From Paraescarpia echinospica (taxonomy: Eukaryota; Annelida; Polychaeta; Sabellida; Siboglinidae), in contig CM034542.1 in NCBI GenBank assembly GCA_020002185.1, forward strand, positions 56,895,650-56,959,649: a stretch of 64,000 bases of DNA, written 5' to 3'. The translations under genes were made by a program, and so were the position numbers. Under the pieces are notes generated by a model. That model saw nothing but the letters and a program-made list of their open reading frames with translations, searched no databases and had not been told where the DNA came from. Below are positions 53,396-64,000 of this stretch, piece after piece (position 1 is the stretch's first letter; each line of letters begins with the position of its first letter).

Positions 53396-53699
53396 TCGCA
53401 TGGTTTTTCTAACGGGCGCATCATCTAGAGGAAAATAATTCTTCAGTGTTAATGGGGCGTTTAGGTGGTTCTACATTTTAACCGGGTATTTGTGTTCGGA
53501 GGAGGTTCTTATTCGTGTCAATATACAGTAAATGTGACTCAACGACCACATGCCGTAATGCGTTGAAAACACGTCTACTGTTGTTCGCATCCAGCCTCAA
53601 AATGGTCGCTGCGCGGTTTCGGAGCGATATATATTTATCTTACGTCACTAACAGCCATTACGCGGGATGTTTTGAAAACGTCAGCCAATGAAAATGTTA

Positions 53700-54715
53700 C
53701 TTTCATCTTCCCCTCTCTCGTGCAATTACTGAACACCTGCATGAGAGAGGGGGAGATCCCAGAAGAGTGGTGACCGGAGTTGATTGTCCCAGTATGGAAA
53801 AGAAAGGGAGACGTGCATGACCCTGGAAAATGGCGATGGCGACACTGAGGTGGATGGTGGTCCCACGAGCAGAGGATAGGATGGTAGAAGGGACTTGTGA
53901 AGAACAAAGAGCAGGGTGTTGTGTGGACAGGGAGTGTCAGAAGAGTTTGAAGTAAATGTTGGCTTGAGACAGGCGATCTGGCAGTGGTAGCGGGCGGGAA
54001 AGCAGATCTCCAAGAACAACCGACAGAGTGGAAGGAGGATATATTTAGCAGACATGGACTGAAAGTTAGTTTGGAGAAGACAGAGGTACTTTGGGTGGGG
54101 CAGCAAAACAAAGAGCTGGAAATACAGCTGGGGGGAGAAACTAAGACAAAGAAACAGTTTTGTATAACTGGGTAGAGCGATATGCGGGGACGGTAATTCA
54201 GACACTGACATTCTCAGGAGGATAAAGGCAGTGGCAAACTAAGAAAGTTGAAGGTGTGATAGGAGATAGGTGCATATCGCGTAAACTCAAAGGAAAGGTG
54301 CTCTTTTCATGTGTTTCTCCTGCATACCTGTATGGCCTAGAGACGACGGCACTGACAGAGAAACAACAAGAGAGGGGCAGGTTTGTGAAAACAACTGGGT
54401 AAGAAGAATTGCGGAAGTGAGAAGAAGTGATAAGCGAAGACTGGAGGAGTCGAGGGAGGAGGATGGAGGAAAAAGCCTTAAGAAGAAGCTGGTGAGGAAT
54501 CGACTGAAGTGGGCTGGGCATGTGGAGAGAATGGGAGGAGAACGGCTGGCAAAGAAAGCAGATACCCAGAGAGTGGAGGAGAAAAGGAGGCGAGGAAGAC
54601 TTAGACTGCGATGTGAGGACTGTATAAAGACTTGGAAGGATTGGGAGAGGAATGGGGAACGAGAGCAAAAGATAGAGGAGAATGGAGACAGTTGACGGAG
54701 ACAGCAGTGTAAGAT
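53700..54715 (+). pseudogene. Decayed LINE fragment (RT entry and C-terminus)
   Basis: Across frameshifts the + strand reads MREGEIPEEW then ELIVPVWKRKGDVHDPGKWR (the W....I.PI.K.KGD...p.NWR block), then GLKVSLEKTEVLWVG, then LETTALTEKQQE, and finally RNRLKWAGHVERMGGERLAK with RRRGRLRLRCEDCIK. The order is that of a LINE ORF2, but the catalytic core is missing between the first two blocks. It is followed by unassigned sequence to about 55,540. Confidence 0.75.
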
Positions 54716-55549
54716 CAGTGAGGGAAAATAATAAGAAGAAAACAGATAACTGTTAACAATTGGAATACTGCTTATGGATTTTGAGATTGGTCTGATGCGC
54801 CTCTGAGCTTGGTTTCCAACGATTTAGGGAATCAGGAGGAGAACAACAACAATATTGTGTGTTCGGCTTTATGCCTGGATGGCGAAGCAACTCTGAAAAT
54901 TAGATGCAAACTTAACAACTGACTGAAACAAACGCGTGCAACTGTTGTACACTATAAGAAGGCAGACCCTACCTCTAAACATGTTCTGTCCTAAATTATA
55001 AGTTGGCGTTGTATTATGGAAATAATATGTATGTTTATGTTTTTATTTAATTTAATGCGTTAACACATTGCCGTCATTCTTGTCTTCGTTTAGTGAAACC
55101 AATCAGTGAAAACATTGTCTACGACTACCGTCCCATCACTATGTGGAGCTCGTCTTGTTCCGGGTAAGACCTTCACTGGTATCGATGCGCCGTTGGATTG
55201 TTTTGCAGTGTCAAGTGGGGTATTTAGACCCTATATACAGCACAACCAACGATTTGGTCTAACCATCGAACTTCGGTTAATAAACCCTATCCGTTGCCAT
55301 GTCTTTCTTGAATAGCACGACGGCACAAAACAACCTTGTCTCGGGCACGGCATGGCCATTTTCACTAGCGAGAAATAGCCGACTGAGCCGTGTACACGGT
55401 TTGGATGCTAGACAAAACAGTTACTTCCCGAAACACCAAATGCTTTAATCTAATTAACAGAGGCGTCGGAACCGGGGGGGATTGGGTGCTCAGTGTACAT
55501 CCCATCCCAAGGTGGTGGCTGGATATAGGATTAGCCTCCCCTCCAATAA
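54716..55549. other. Unassigned stretch
   Basis: No coding frame, array or inverted repeat that I can support. Confidence 0.4.
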
Positions 55550-56145
55550 TTAGGGAAGGTTGGTGGATTACTGATTGTGGGGTGCAATTTCAGGTTTTTG
55601 GTCAGCCTTGGGAGGGTGCAAATTAATGTTTGGGAGACAGCCTCAAAGTGGGCGTTTTTGTCTAGCCTCAAGGGGAGAGTGCAAATTGAAGTTGTTGGAG
55701 AATCTCAAGGTGGGTGTTTTGGTGAGCCTCGAGGGAGGTAGTGATTAGTAGATGAAAAGAATCGTTCATTCAGTGGCGACAAAACTTGTGTGTGTGTGTG
55801 CGTGTGTGTGCGTGTGTGCGCGTGAGTGTGCGTGCGTGCGTGCGTGCGTGTGTGTGGTGCGTCAGTCAGTGTGTGCATTCGTCAGTCAGTGTTCGTCTTC
55901 TTTGGCCATTACCCATGTCATCATAATCTTCTAGATATCGTTCTTGTCGACCGGTGTCGATACCTGGTGTGCGGTTCCAAGAAGGAGATCGCGCGTTGGC
56001 CAAATTCCTATCGCTTGAACTTTCTAAAAAATCGAAGTTCGGAGATTCTCAAGGTAGGCGTTTTTGTCGAGCTTCACGGGATGCAAATCTATGTTTTGGC
56101 GAGCCTCAAGGGAGGGTTCAAACTGAGGTTTTTGGAAAATCTCAG
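55550..56145 (+). repeat. Duplicated segment (copy 2) flanked by a 60-80 bp repeat
   Basis: Positions 55,745-56,035 repeat the flanks of the (TG)n segment at 52,945. On both sides, phrases such as gagcctcaagggga, gagaatctcaaggtgggtgt and gtgcaaattgaag recur (55,600-55,740 and 56,040-56,140), so the copy is embedded in a loosely tandem repeat of about 60-80 bp. Confidence 0.8.
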
Positions 56146-57334
56146 GCCTCTTTATTTACACGTTCCGACGCCAGTGATTAAGGTATTCATGAGTAAACTG
56201 TAATTGCTATATTGCTTATCTCAACATTGACTCTAACTTTAATATCACTTAACCACAATAATGAATAGTCGCTACTCTTAAACCCAACTACACATTATCG
56301 TAATTTCCCGTACTAACAAGACGGGTTTGTGTAGATACACATTACCCCAGAATCGAGGCGTTGCCCTCACAAAGGAAATCTATTTAAAGCGTTGCGTAGC
56401 AACACAGATGTTTGACCGCACGGGGGTTAGGGTAGTTACGCATAGGTCTGCGTGGGTATCGGTGTGAAAATAGCTCAAGTCTTATATGGTCGTTCGAAAA
56501 CGGTTGCCTGGCAACGGGGGTATTTTCAGCGGCTTTGCAATGACCGGGCGTGATCGAACTTATTCGGCCTCGCCGCAGACACAAATGCGGCTAGAGGTGC
56601 ACCTGTTTATTCGCGATACGGCGGCTTAAATTAGCTCACGACGATTTCTAATCCTATCAGTGACGATACGGTATCGCAGTTGCGATTGTAACAAAGGATT
56701 TAGCGCATATGGCGTGACTGAGAATGTTCTTTGTGTGGCACTCAGGCTGTCTAGTTCTAAATGTTTAAGACAATGCAAGAAAGTGCAATCGTGTAGTCTG
56801 AAATAATTGAAAACGGCGACGAATAAGAAAGTAATTGCCGTAAATCGATTGCTGTTAGAAAGCAACCACCACAGGCAAACACAACGTGTAACAAACGCAC
56901 ACACACACACACGTTCACACTGCTGGAGTAGAATATGGACGTACACTGTATGTAGGGCCAAGTTTATCCCGATATAATACGAATTTGCTTCAGATATAAA
57001 CCTCGTAATAAAGTACGTATTTTCTTGTATTCTTCACACAACTATAAATTCTAATGATATACCATTAAAAATATTTGTCGCAAACAGTTTAGAAATTGAC
57101 ATGGCAGGCACTTTTCAACGCAGTGGATTTTTTTATGTAGGTGTATCTAGTTGCCCGGTAGATGGCGACACTCGAAAGGAATAGGAACCTTATAGGGTGG
57201 TTAAACAAAGAAAAATGACACACGGATTGATACAAACAATCGTTTTCAACACAAGTTATGTGGCACGTCTACATTTCTGTGACGACGCTAGGCCCATATG
57301 CCATCTTGGCGTAGTTCGTACTATGCGTGTGGTT
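56146..57334. other. Unassigned stretch
   Basis: No exon-like or TE-like sequence recognised. A short (AC)n run lies near 56,898-56,912. Confidence 0.4.
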
Positions 57335-57475
57335 TGCATGTTATAATCACGCACACACACATACGCACGCACACACGCGTGCATACCCACATGGGGTGAC
57401 AACACACGTACACACACGCATATGCACGCACCCACACGTACACACACACAAACACACACACACACACACACAGTA
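57335..57475. repeat. (AC)n-rich mixed microsatellite
   Basis: cacacaca, acgcac and acgtacac phrases alternate over 140 bp, giving His/Thr-rich frames without meaning. Confidence 0.9.
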
Positions 57476-57597
57476 CGTGGCCCACATACACAGTGACACA
57501 ATGACACCAGGAGAAGGGTAAACGTGTGATTATGCAAGAAAAATACCAGACACCGGTAGACTCTGTCTCATCCGCCCCCGAATGGTAAACACACTTA

Positions 57598-57862
57598 ATA
57601 AAAACCTTTCATCGACACAAACCCTTCATCGACATAAACCCTTCATCGACCAAACCTTTCATCGACACAAAAATCCTTCGTCGACACATACCCTTCGTCG
57701 ACACAAACCCTTCATCGACACAAACCATTCAACAACACAAACCCTTCATCGACACAAACCCTTCATCGACACAAACCTTTCATTGATACAAATTCTTCAT
57801 CGGCACAAACCCTTCATCGACACAAACCCTTCAACAACACAAACCTTTCATCAACATAAATC
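57598..57862. repeat. 16-18 bp array, about 15 copies
   Basis: The unit ttcatcgacacaaaccc repeats with variants (aacaacacaaa, ttcgtcgacac). It ends some 35 bp before CR1-like copy C begins. Confidence 0.92.
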
Positions 57863-57897
57863 CGTCGTAAAAATGTCGACGTGGATCGCCTGTGGAC

Positions 57898-60530
57898 AAA
57901 TATTTTTACCACTGGTCAAAGATTCTTTTCTCAACATGTACTACAACCAACCAGGGGGAAAATATCAACTACAGTAATTCACAGAATGAATATGTTGACA
58001 ATGCCAAGAATGAAGTAGTTGACAATGTCAAGATATGCGAGCCACTGGGGAGTAGTGATCACAACCAGATACATTTTATCATCAAAGTAAAATCAAAAAG
58101 GAATAATAAAAAGCAGTAGAGGAGAAAGTTCTACAAAGGAAGATATAAGGACAAGTATTTAAAACCCTTTATTGGACGTTGTTGCCCTGAGGCAACGTAC
58201 CAGTTTAAAACTTTTTGCTTGGTCTATTGCCATTTTTGAAGAAAAAAAAACTATAATCAGTGCAAAATCAGTACTGCCATATCAAGTTATTGTATATTAA
58301 TATTTATTTCATATATTTTTTATGTATATGGTATGTTGGATACAACGTCATAATATAGGTGGTGAAAAAAAAAATATTTGGAAAAGTTGAAATAATTCAC
58401 CCAGTAAAGGGTTTTAACAAAAATAGAGTGGAATAACATACTGAAGAATAAGACAGCAACAGAATGCTCGACTATCTTAAGGAGTGAAATTGAGTGCATC
58501 GTCGATAAATTTGTTATATTGAAAAAACAAGGGAAACGGTCCAGAAAGAAACACTAGTTGAAAGAAGCCATTAGAAAAAATAAGTACAAACAAATGATGT
58601 GGAAGTCATATAGATGTATTGGAAACGATGAAGACTACAACATTTATAAAGAAGCACTTAACCAAGCTACAACTGAAATTAGAAATTCAAAGATAAGCTA
58701 TGAACAACAATTAGCTAGTAATATAAAACATGACAGCAAGAGTTTTTATGCATATGTTCAGAGCAAACAGAAAGTTCAGGATAAGGTCGGTCCTCTAGAA
58801 GATAGTATCAGAAATATAATATCAGAGGGATTCTTAATGGCAGAATACCTGAATAAGTACTTTAGTTCGGTGTTTACCAGGTAAGATATTAGTTCACTGC
58901 CAGTACCAGAGGCTGCGTTCAAGGGGGTAGATTCAGACTATTTAGGACAGTTAATTGTAACCCCGGAAATGGTAGTTAAAAAAATAAGGGCTATGAAGGA
59001 TAATAATTCACCTGGAGTGGATGGGATTCCACCCAAACTACTATTGGAAATTGTAGAACAAATTAATATACCGCTTGCGACAGTTTTCTACTTGTCATTA
59101 AACGAGGGAGTGGTTCCTTTGGAATGGAAAGAAGCAAGCATTATACCGTTATTTAAAAAGGGTTCGAGAAACAAGTCAGAGAACTACAGACCAGTGCGTT
59201 TAACATCGGTGATTTTCAAATTATTAGAAAGACTAATTAAAGATCACTTGGTGGATTTTCTTGTTAAACATAACCTGATAAACCCATCTTAACATGGGTT
59301 TCTAAAAGCGAGGTCATGCTTAACAAATGTGTTTGGAAGATATCACTAAGTGGGTAAACGAGGGATCACCAGTAGATATTATCTACTTAGATTTTCAGAA
59401 AGCTTTCGACAAAGTTCCACATCAAAGATTACTGCTTAAACTAAAGGCCTATGGCATAGGGGATGCTATAATTAACTAGATAAAAAATGGCCGATTGACA
59501 GAAGACAGCGGGTAGTAGTTGATGGGGAGGCTTCAAATTGGAAATTGGTTTTGAGTGGGGTACCACAGGGATCAGCACTGGGACCTATATTATTCTTAAT
59601 ATATATCAACGATTTGGACGATAATGTAACAAGTAAGGTGTTGAAATTGGCGGATGATACAAAAGTGTTTTGAAGGATTAAACGTGATGGAGACAGACAG
59701 CATTTACAAGATGATCTTGACAGGTTGATCAGTACTTTGATCAAATGGTCTGAAAAATGGCAGATGTTGTTCAATTTGGGGAAATGTAAATGCCTTCACA
59801 CAGGACATGGGAACGAAGATGTAGAATATACAGTGGGGGAGGGGAACTGTACCAAGTACCACTATAAAAGAAAAGGACTTAGGAATTACAATTAGTGCTG
59901 ATATGAAGGTTTCAGAGCAGTGTCGAATTGCAGCTTCAAAAGGAAATCAAAACCTTGGATTAATAATTAGGCGTAATATAGCGTATATGGAGAAAAAAAC
60001 TAATGATATCGTACAAAACAATAGTTAGGCCTTATTTAGAATATTGTATATAAGCGTGGAGGCCATGTCGCAGGAAGGACATAGATATGTTAGAAAGAGT
60101 ACAGAGGGGACCAACTAAAATGAAACTAAAATTGAGAGATCTTAGTCACGAAATATGCCTAAATGAATGTGGTTTGACACACTAAAGACCATGAGATTGA
60201 GAGATCAGATATTTTTTTTTTTTAATATTGAATGGTTATGAAAATATTGATAGACATATTTTTTCTCAGTTAAGAAAGATAGAAGGACCAGAGGACATGA
60301 AGTTACATTAGCAAAGGAGCAGTGTAGAATAGATATAAGAAAGTTATAATTTTCACAAAGGACTGAGATGATTGGAACAGATTATCTGCTGATTGTGTGG
60401 GTGCTAGTAGCGTGAATATGTTTAAAAATAAAATTGACACGTACCTCAGAAGGGCGGGATACACATAGATAAAAAGGGTTGGACTCTCGATAAGCCAAAA
60501 TGCTTCTTGTCCACCTGCCATCTAGAGTTA
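57898..60530 (+). mobile_element. CR1-like LINE copy C (same family as copy B)
   Basis: This 5'-truncated copy starts inside the endonuclease (QDSFLSQHVLETTRGE-like text) and reads SDHNQIHF, EAIRKNKYKQMMWKSYRCIG and SSVFTR. The RT reads RAMKDNNSPGVDGIPPKLLL, then [55 protein letters not shown] and LADDTKVF. LADD replaces YADD, as in many CR1 copies. Stops at 58,883, 59,290, 59,478 and 59,671, plus frameshifts, show that it is dead. It shows what copy B has lost beyond KI. The end is placed where the closing RRAGYT.. text fades. Confidence 0.9.
58163..58413. mobile_element. piggyBac-type MITE with TTAA duplication inside LINE copy C
   Basis: TTAA at 58,159-58,162 and 58,414-58,417 flanks an insert whose ends aaccctttattgg and ccagtaaagggtt are inverted copies (12 of 13). 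TTAA target duplication and CCCTTTA ends are hallmarks of piggyBac elements. A small internal hairpin (acgttgttgcc ctga ggcaacgt) lies near the left end. Without the insert, LINE copy C aligns with copy B across the site. At 251 bp there is no transposase. Confidence 0.88.
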
Positions 60531-61099
60531 ATTATATGGGTGGCAATCTTGTTAAATCTTGTTAAACACTGGTAAAGCCCCTCCTCGACCCCTGGACAGC
60601 CTCAGCACTTCCGACCAAGTTAATTGCTATGTAAACGAACAATAGGAAAATGCAATTTTATGACTTCGCCGCAGATGGGGTAACGCTATCACCCCAACCC
60701 CAATATGGTTCCCACGACGTGTTGACTCAAGTGACGCAACGCCCAGTGGGGGTCATCGACGGCGTGGACACAACGCTTCGTGTCGTAGGTACACACGGAA
60801 GTGGTTGCCGATTTGTTGCGGCGAGGAGAGCCCCCACATTGTTAGACGCCTGCCCTAAACCGGGGAACAATGTAACGTGGATGTCACGTATCATTGACGT
60901 TACGTAAGCCACGACGTCGACGTACAGCTGCCTGTTGATTGCCTCCATAATGAAGTCACTGTTCCGGCCGTGTCGAGTCAGAGAGACTTGTTGAACAAAG
61001 GCGAAGACAACACGACACAGCTGTAATTAAATCGACGCCTATTTAAATATATGATGTCTGTTCCTTTACCCGGTGTCAGCTATGGTGGTAATTATTAAC
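60531..61099. other. Unassigned stretch
   Basis: GC content rises compared with the LINE. No gene is recognised. Confidence 0.4.
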
Positions 61100-61427
61100 C
61101 AGGGGCGTATCCAGAAAGCGAGTCTCAATACTGTCTGGGGGGTCACAAAACCCTCCACTGGCGGCCGAACCAAATGGTAGACATTGCGTTGCTGCCGCGC
61201 CTCCGTAACTTGGGCCGCTGTCTCGGCTGGACTGGTGACATCGGAAGCCTGGGGGTGGGGGTACTTTACAATTTTCGCTGCCGCGTCGCCGTAAGTTCAG
61301 ATTATTATAACCTGAACAGGGGCACATTTCCAAGGGTCTAGGGGGCACGCTCGCGTGGGCCCATTATAAAAGGGTGGGCATGCCATTACTAAGGCCACAT
61401 GCCCTCCAGTGCCCCGTGAATCCGCCA
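61100..61427. mobile_element. TIR element, copy 2 of the CAGGGGCG family
   Basis: It begins caggggcgtatccag and ends gccccgtgaatccgcc, approximate inverted copies. The interior shares accctccactggcggccg, gtaagttcagattattataa and caggggcacatttccaaggg with 39,629-40,429. It is shorter (about 330 bp), so the two copies differ by internal deletion or insertion. Confidence 0.8.
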
Positions 61428-64000
61428 ATGTTAACAGACAGTTCGCTGATTTGGTTGTCTTAAATGTGGAGACATCGCGGCCACGCGAAACAACCACCCA
61501 ACGTCCTTTATGTGCCAATACTAATTTTGGCATATAAAGGTCGCCGGGTGGTTGTTTAACTAAATTGCATTTAATAAACAAAATGTTAAATTTGTATAGT
61601 TTTGCCTTTTGCAAAGAAAAATATAATCGAAAAGACTCTGTTCGTTTTAGTAAACACAATTGAGCTAACTGTAGGTCCACACACCTTTACCGTATTGATT
61701 ATAGGCTTTAAAACACTGTATTTATAAAACAACTAGGGATAGACCAGCTTCGTATCTCTCAAGCTTCAATGTCAGAGTCGGGAAAAAGCCGTTCTCGTGG
61801 CTGTGTAGAATTCGACCTATTTTGAAGTTCATCCTCATTCTGGAAACATGGACAACATATCTGGTTGAAACGAGGTCCAATTCCGATGCGACACCCATCC
61901 CGATATCAGTGCTGCGACGTCGGAGGTTACGGCAGCGCTCTGGCACACGCTGTAGATAAACCTGCGTTATCAGCCGAGCAGACAAATGATACAGGATGCT
62001 AATTTGGCGCGCTCCTCGGCAGAGACAAAAGTCACAGACAATCTAATTGGCAGGGGCCAATCTTCAAACGTTGTCAGCAGCTACTGTCACATTGCGTCTC
62101 GGCGCGTGCTCAGTGACCCATATAAATCACGTGCGATCATCAGATATCAATCTTCCGGTCCGGGTGGCCGCCATATTTGTTTCGCTCATGCCAAGAGTCA
62201 AATGTGTTCCGCTCGATCGGCCGCATTGTGACGTTGCAATCAGACTTTTAGATTAGTGCTCGGACATCGGATTCGCATAATGCTTCGTTAATCAGTTCCT
62301 TTGATGCGCGTCGTTTGATGACGATTCGTGATGTTGACGACGGACGCTGTAAGACTTAATCTGCTTCCAGATCTAACTTGGGAGTATAAGTATATACAGT
62401 GTACTTTAATTTGTATATTTATTTTGTTAAACTCACGACCCTTAGGATGATATCATGTATATTGTATTTAAGGTTTGTCGTGAACAGAATTATTATTATT
62501 ATTAATTCATCTTCATAAAAAAGTTGCTTTTTTCGGTATTGAATTACATACTAGGCCTAATGAAAACAAAGTTTATATTGTGTTAAGGAAAGTAAGCTAT
62601 ATAATGTATGGGGCATGTTGTTTCACTTGAAAATTGTATTTAAAAGATGGACGATCTCAGAATGCCACTTCAAAACATTGCACGCACTATTTTTGTAGGC
62701 AAATTGTTACGCAGTTCAGATCTACCCGTATAATATATTATAATTTGTTTAAAAAAATAGCATAAACAACCTGATAGTTTGAAGAGTTACCATAGCAGAT
62801 GTGCTCCAGTCATTTATATACATGTGTGGCCTTAGTGAACCGTCACACATGTGACACATCTTTGACTGCAAGTCTTCAGGACGATCGATCACGGGACATT
62901 ACACCGTATTTGTGATGATGTGTTTGCAATGTCACCTGTATTTGTACAATTGTTTTATTAGTTTAAACCAAAGATAACACGTGGTGGACTGCAAGGGAAG
63001 GACAGAAAGGGAACTGTGTAACGAAAAGGGATGTTTCGCGTAGCTGTGAGCGTGCGCACAATGAGGACGATTTTAAATCTTTCGTGAAAATATTCATCAA
63101 ATTGGAAGAATAATCAGGTACAGAATGCATTTTCTAGTTGCTTTAGTAAGAAAATTTCTTTATCTAATTTCAAATCATATCTCAAATAATTTGGCGAATA
63201 CCCCCTGGCAGATCACTTTGCGAAACGCTGAAGGTAAACTAAGCCAATAATATCGTCGCCTACCAAGATTCGGCTGTTTTCGTTTCGGCCAACCATGGAT
63301 CATGTTACATGTAATGTTCGGGAAGTAATTATATGAATATACAGTACCGGTCAGCAGCTCGTGGGAATGGTCAAATGTTATTGTGATTTCCGGTAACTGC
63401 TCTCTCTGATGTGGGGTGCGGGCGATTTTGCATCATGCCTGTTTTTATGTTCCCAAAGCAAGACCGGCGGAGACAGACAATTATAGAACAAATAGAACAA
63501 AGTATAGTTGTACAACTATTTCAGCAAACTTCCGTACATTGTGTAGGATATCAGCCAGGGGTACTGTAGTCAATTACCACCACAGCTTGCGAGGGTGCGT
63601 GGCATCGACACCCTGCCCGGCAACGAATGCCGACAGGAAATACTTCTTGTTCTAGCAGCAAACGTACACATATCTTACATATTTTCATAACGAACATTCA
63701 CATTGTCGATTTGGTAGTAGCTGCGAACTATTTAGCAAAAACACGCTGTGCAACTGCAGTTGTGTTGCTGGCGAGCGGGCAGTCGTTACTGGTTATTTCC
63801 AGGGAATCCGATTTCAGAAATATATCAAAGAGGATAGTTGTCTATTATATTAATACGCTAACTTGGATGCGGTGTGAGTGCATCTCCGATGCGCCGAGGG
63901 CCACTCGCCTCTTCCTACGTCCAGTCGCTTCCTTTGACAACTGGCCTCTGATCTACCAACAGTAAATACGCTCTCCTTCAAGAGGGCTGCAGTCTCCTGT
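61428..64000. other. Unassigned right end of the window
   Basis: More CpG than elsewhere (for example 61,890-62,340). A short (ATT)n tract at about 62,490-62,504 could be another LINE tail. Frames at 63,416-63,965 show no recognisable domain. I cannot tell whether a gene starts here. Confidence 0.35.

Noticed and set aside
57582..57977. His/Thr-rich repeat protein (TLHRHKPFIDTN)
   Set aside because: Translation of a 16-18 bp array that then runs into the LINE in a non-coding phase.

Overview
This is eukaryotic (metazoan) DNA: AT-rich, full of minisatellites and decayed non-LTR retrotransposons, with one multi-exon host gene on the + strand. The TE mix (CR1-like, L2-like and RTE-like LINEs, tRNA-headed SINEs, pogo- and piggyBac-type MITEs) and the divergence from vertebrates suggest a marine invertebrate, probably a mollusc or other lophotrochozoan. 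That placement is inference.

The host gene is a KCNQ1-type (Kv7.1) voltage-gated potassium channel. Twelve exons between 7,872 and 42,102 splice in phase into 468 residues plus a stop: S2-S3, S3-S4, S4-S5, S5-pore, filter-S6, S6 end, helix A with an IQ motif, linker, helix B, helix C, and a coiled-coil helix D. The exons for the N-terminus and S1 were not found and probably lie upstream of the window. Exons are numbered here by their vertebrate KCNQ1 equivalents, so the first visible one is exon 3.

The most striking feature is the state of the introns. Next to 10 of the 12 exons there is a tandem array that touches or contains the splice junction. Exon 4's tail and donor recur nine times. 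About 30 copies of exon 5's acceptor precede that exon. The acceptor plus TIGYGD-filter segment of exon 7 recurs in 62-bp units, in two blocks split by retrotransposons. Exon 9's tail is duplicated past its donor. Exon 13's donor seeds a 44-47 bp array, and exon 14's acceptor and first codons are triplicated. The arrays after exons 8, 10, 11 and 12 start a few to a few tens of bases past the donor. I know of no description of such splice-edge-seeded minisatellites along one ion-channel gene.

Layout: 1-5.3 kb, LINE relics and a 109-bp array apparently grown from a LINE tail; 5.3-7.9 kb, a 40-bp array and a pogo-like MITE; 7.9-42.1 kb, the KCNQ1 exons with arrays and TEs, including a LINE nested inside another LINE at 17.5-23.2 kb with a visible TTAAAT target duplication; 42.1-46.1 kb, 3' flank, a SINE and a 28-bp array; 46.8-49.2 kb, an L2-like element on the - strand inside an older repeat; 49.2-57.9 kb, decayed TE sequence, a long (TG)n tract and a duplicated segment; 57.9-60.5 kb, a second CR1-like copy carrying a piggyBac-type MITE; 60.5-64 kb, mostly unassigned. 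No tRNA or rRNA gene, CRISPR array, viral gene or prokaryotic gene was recognised.
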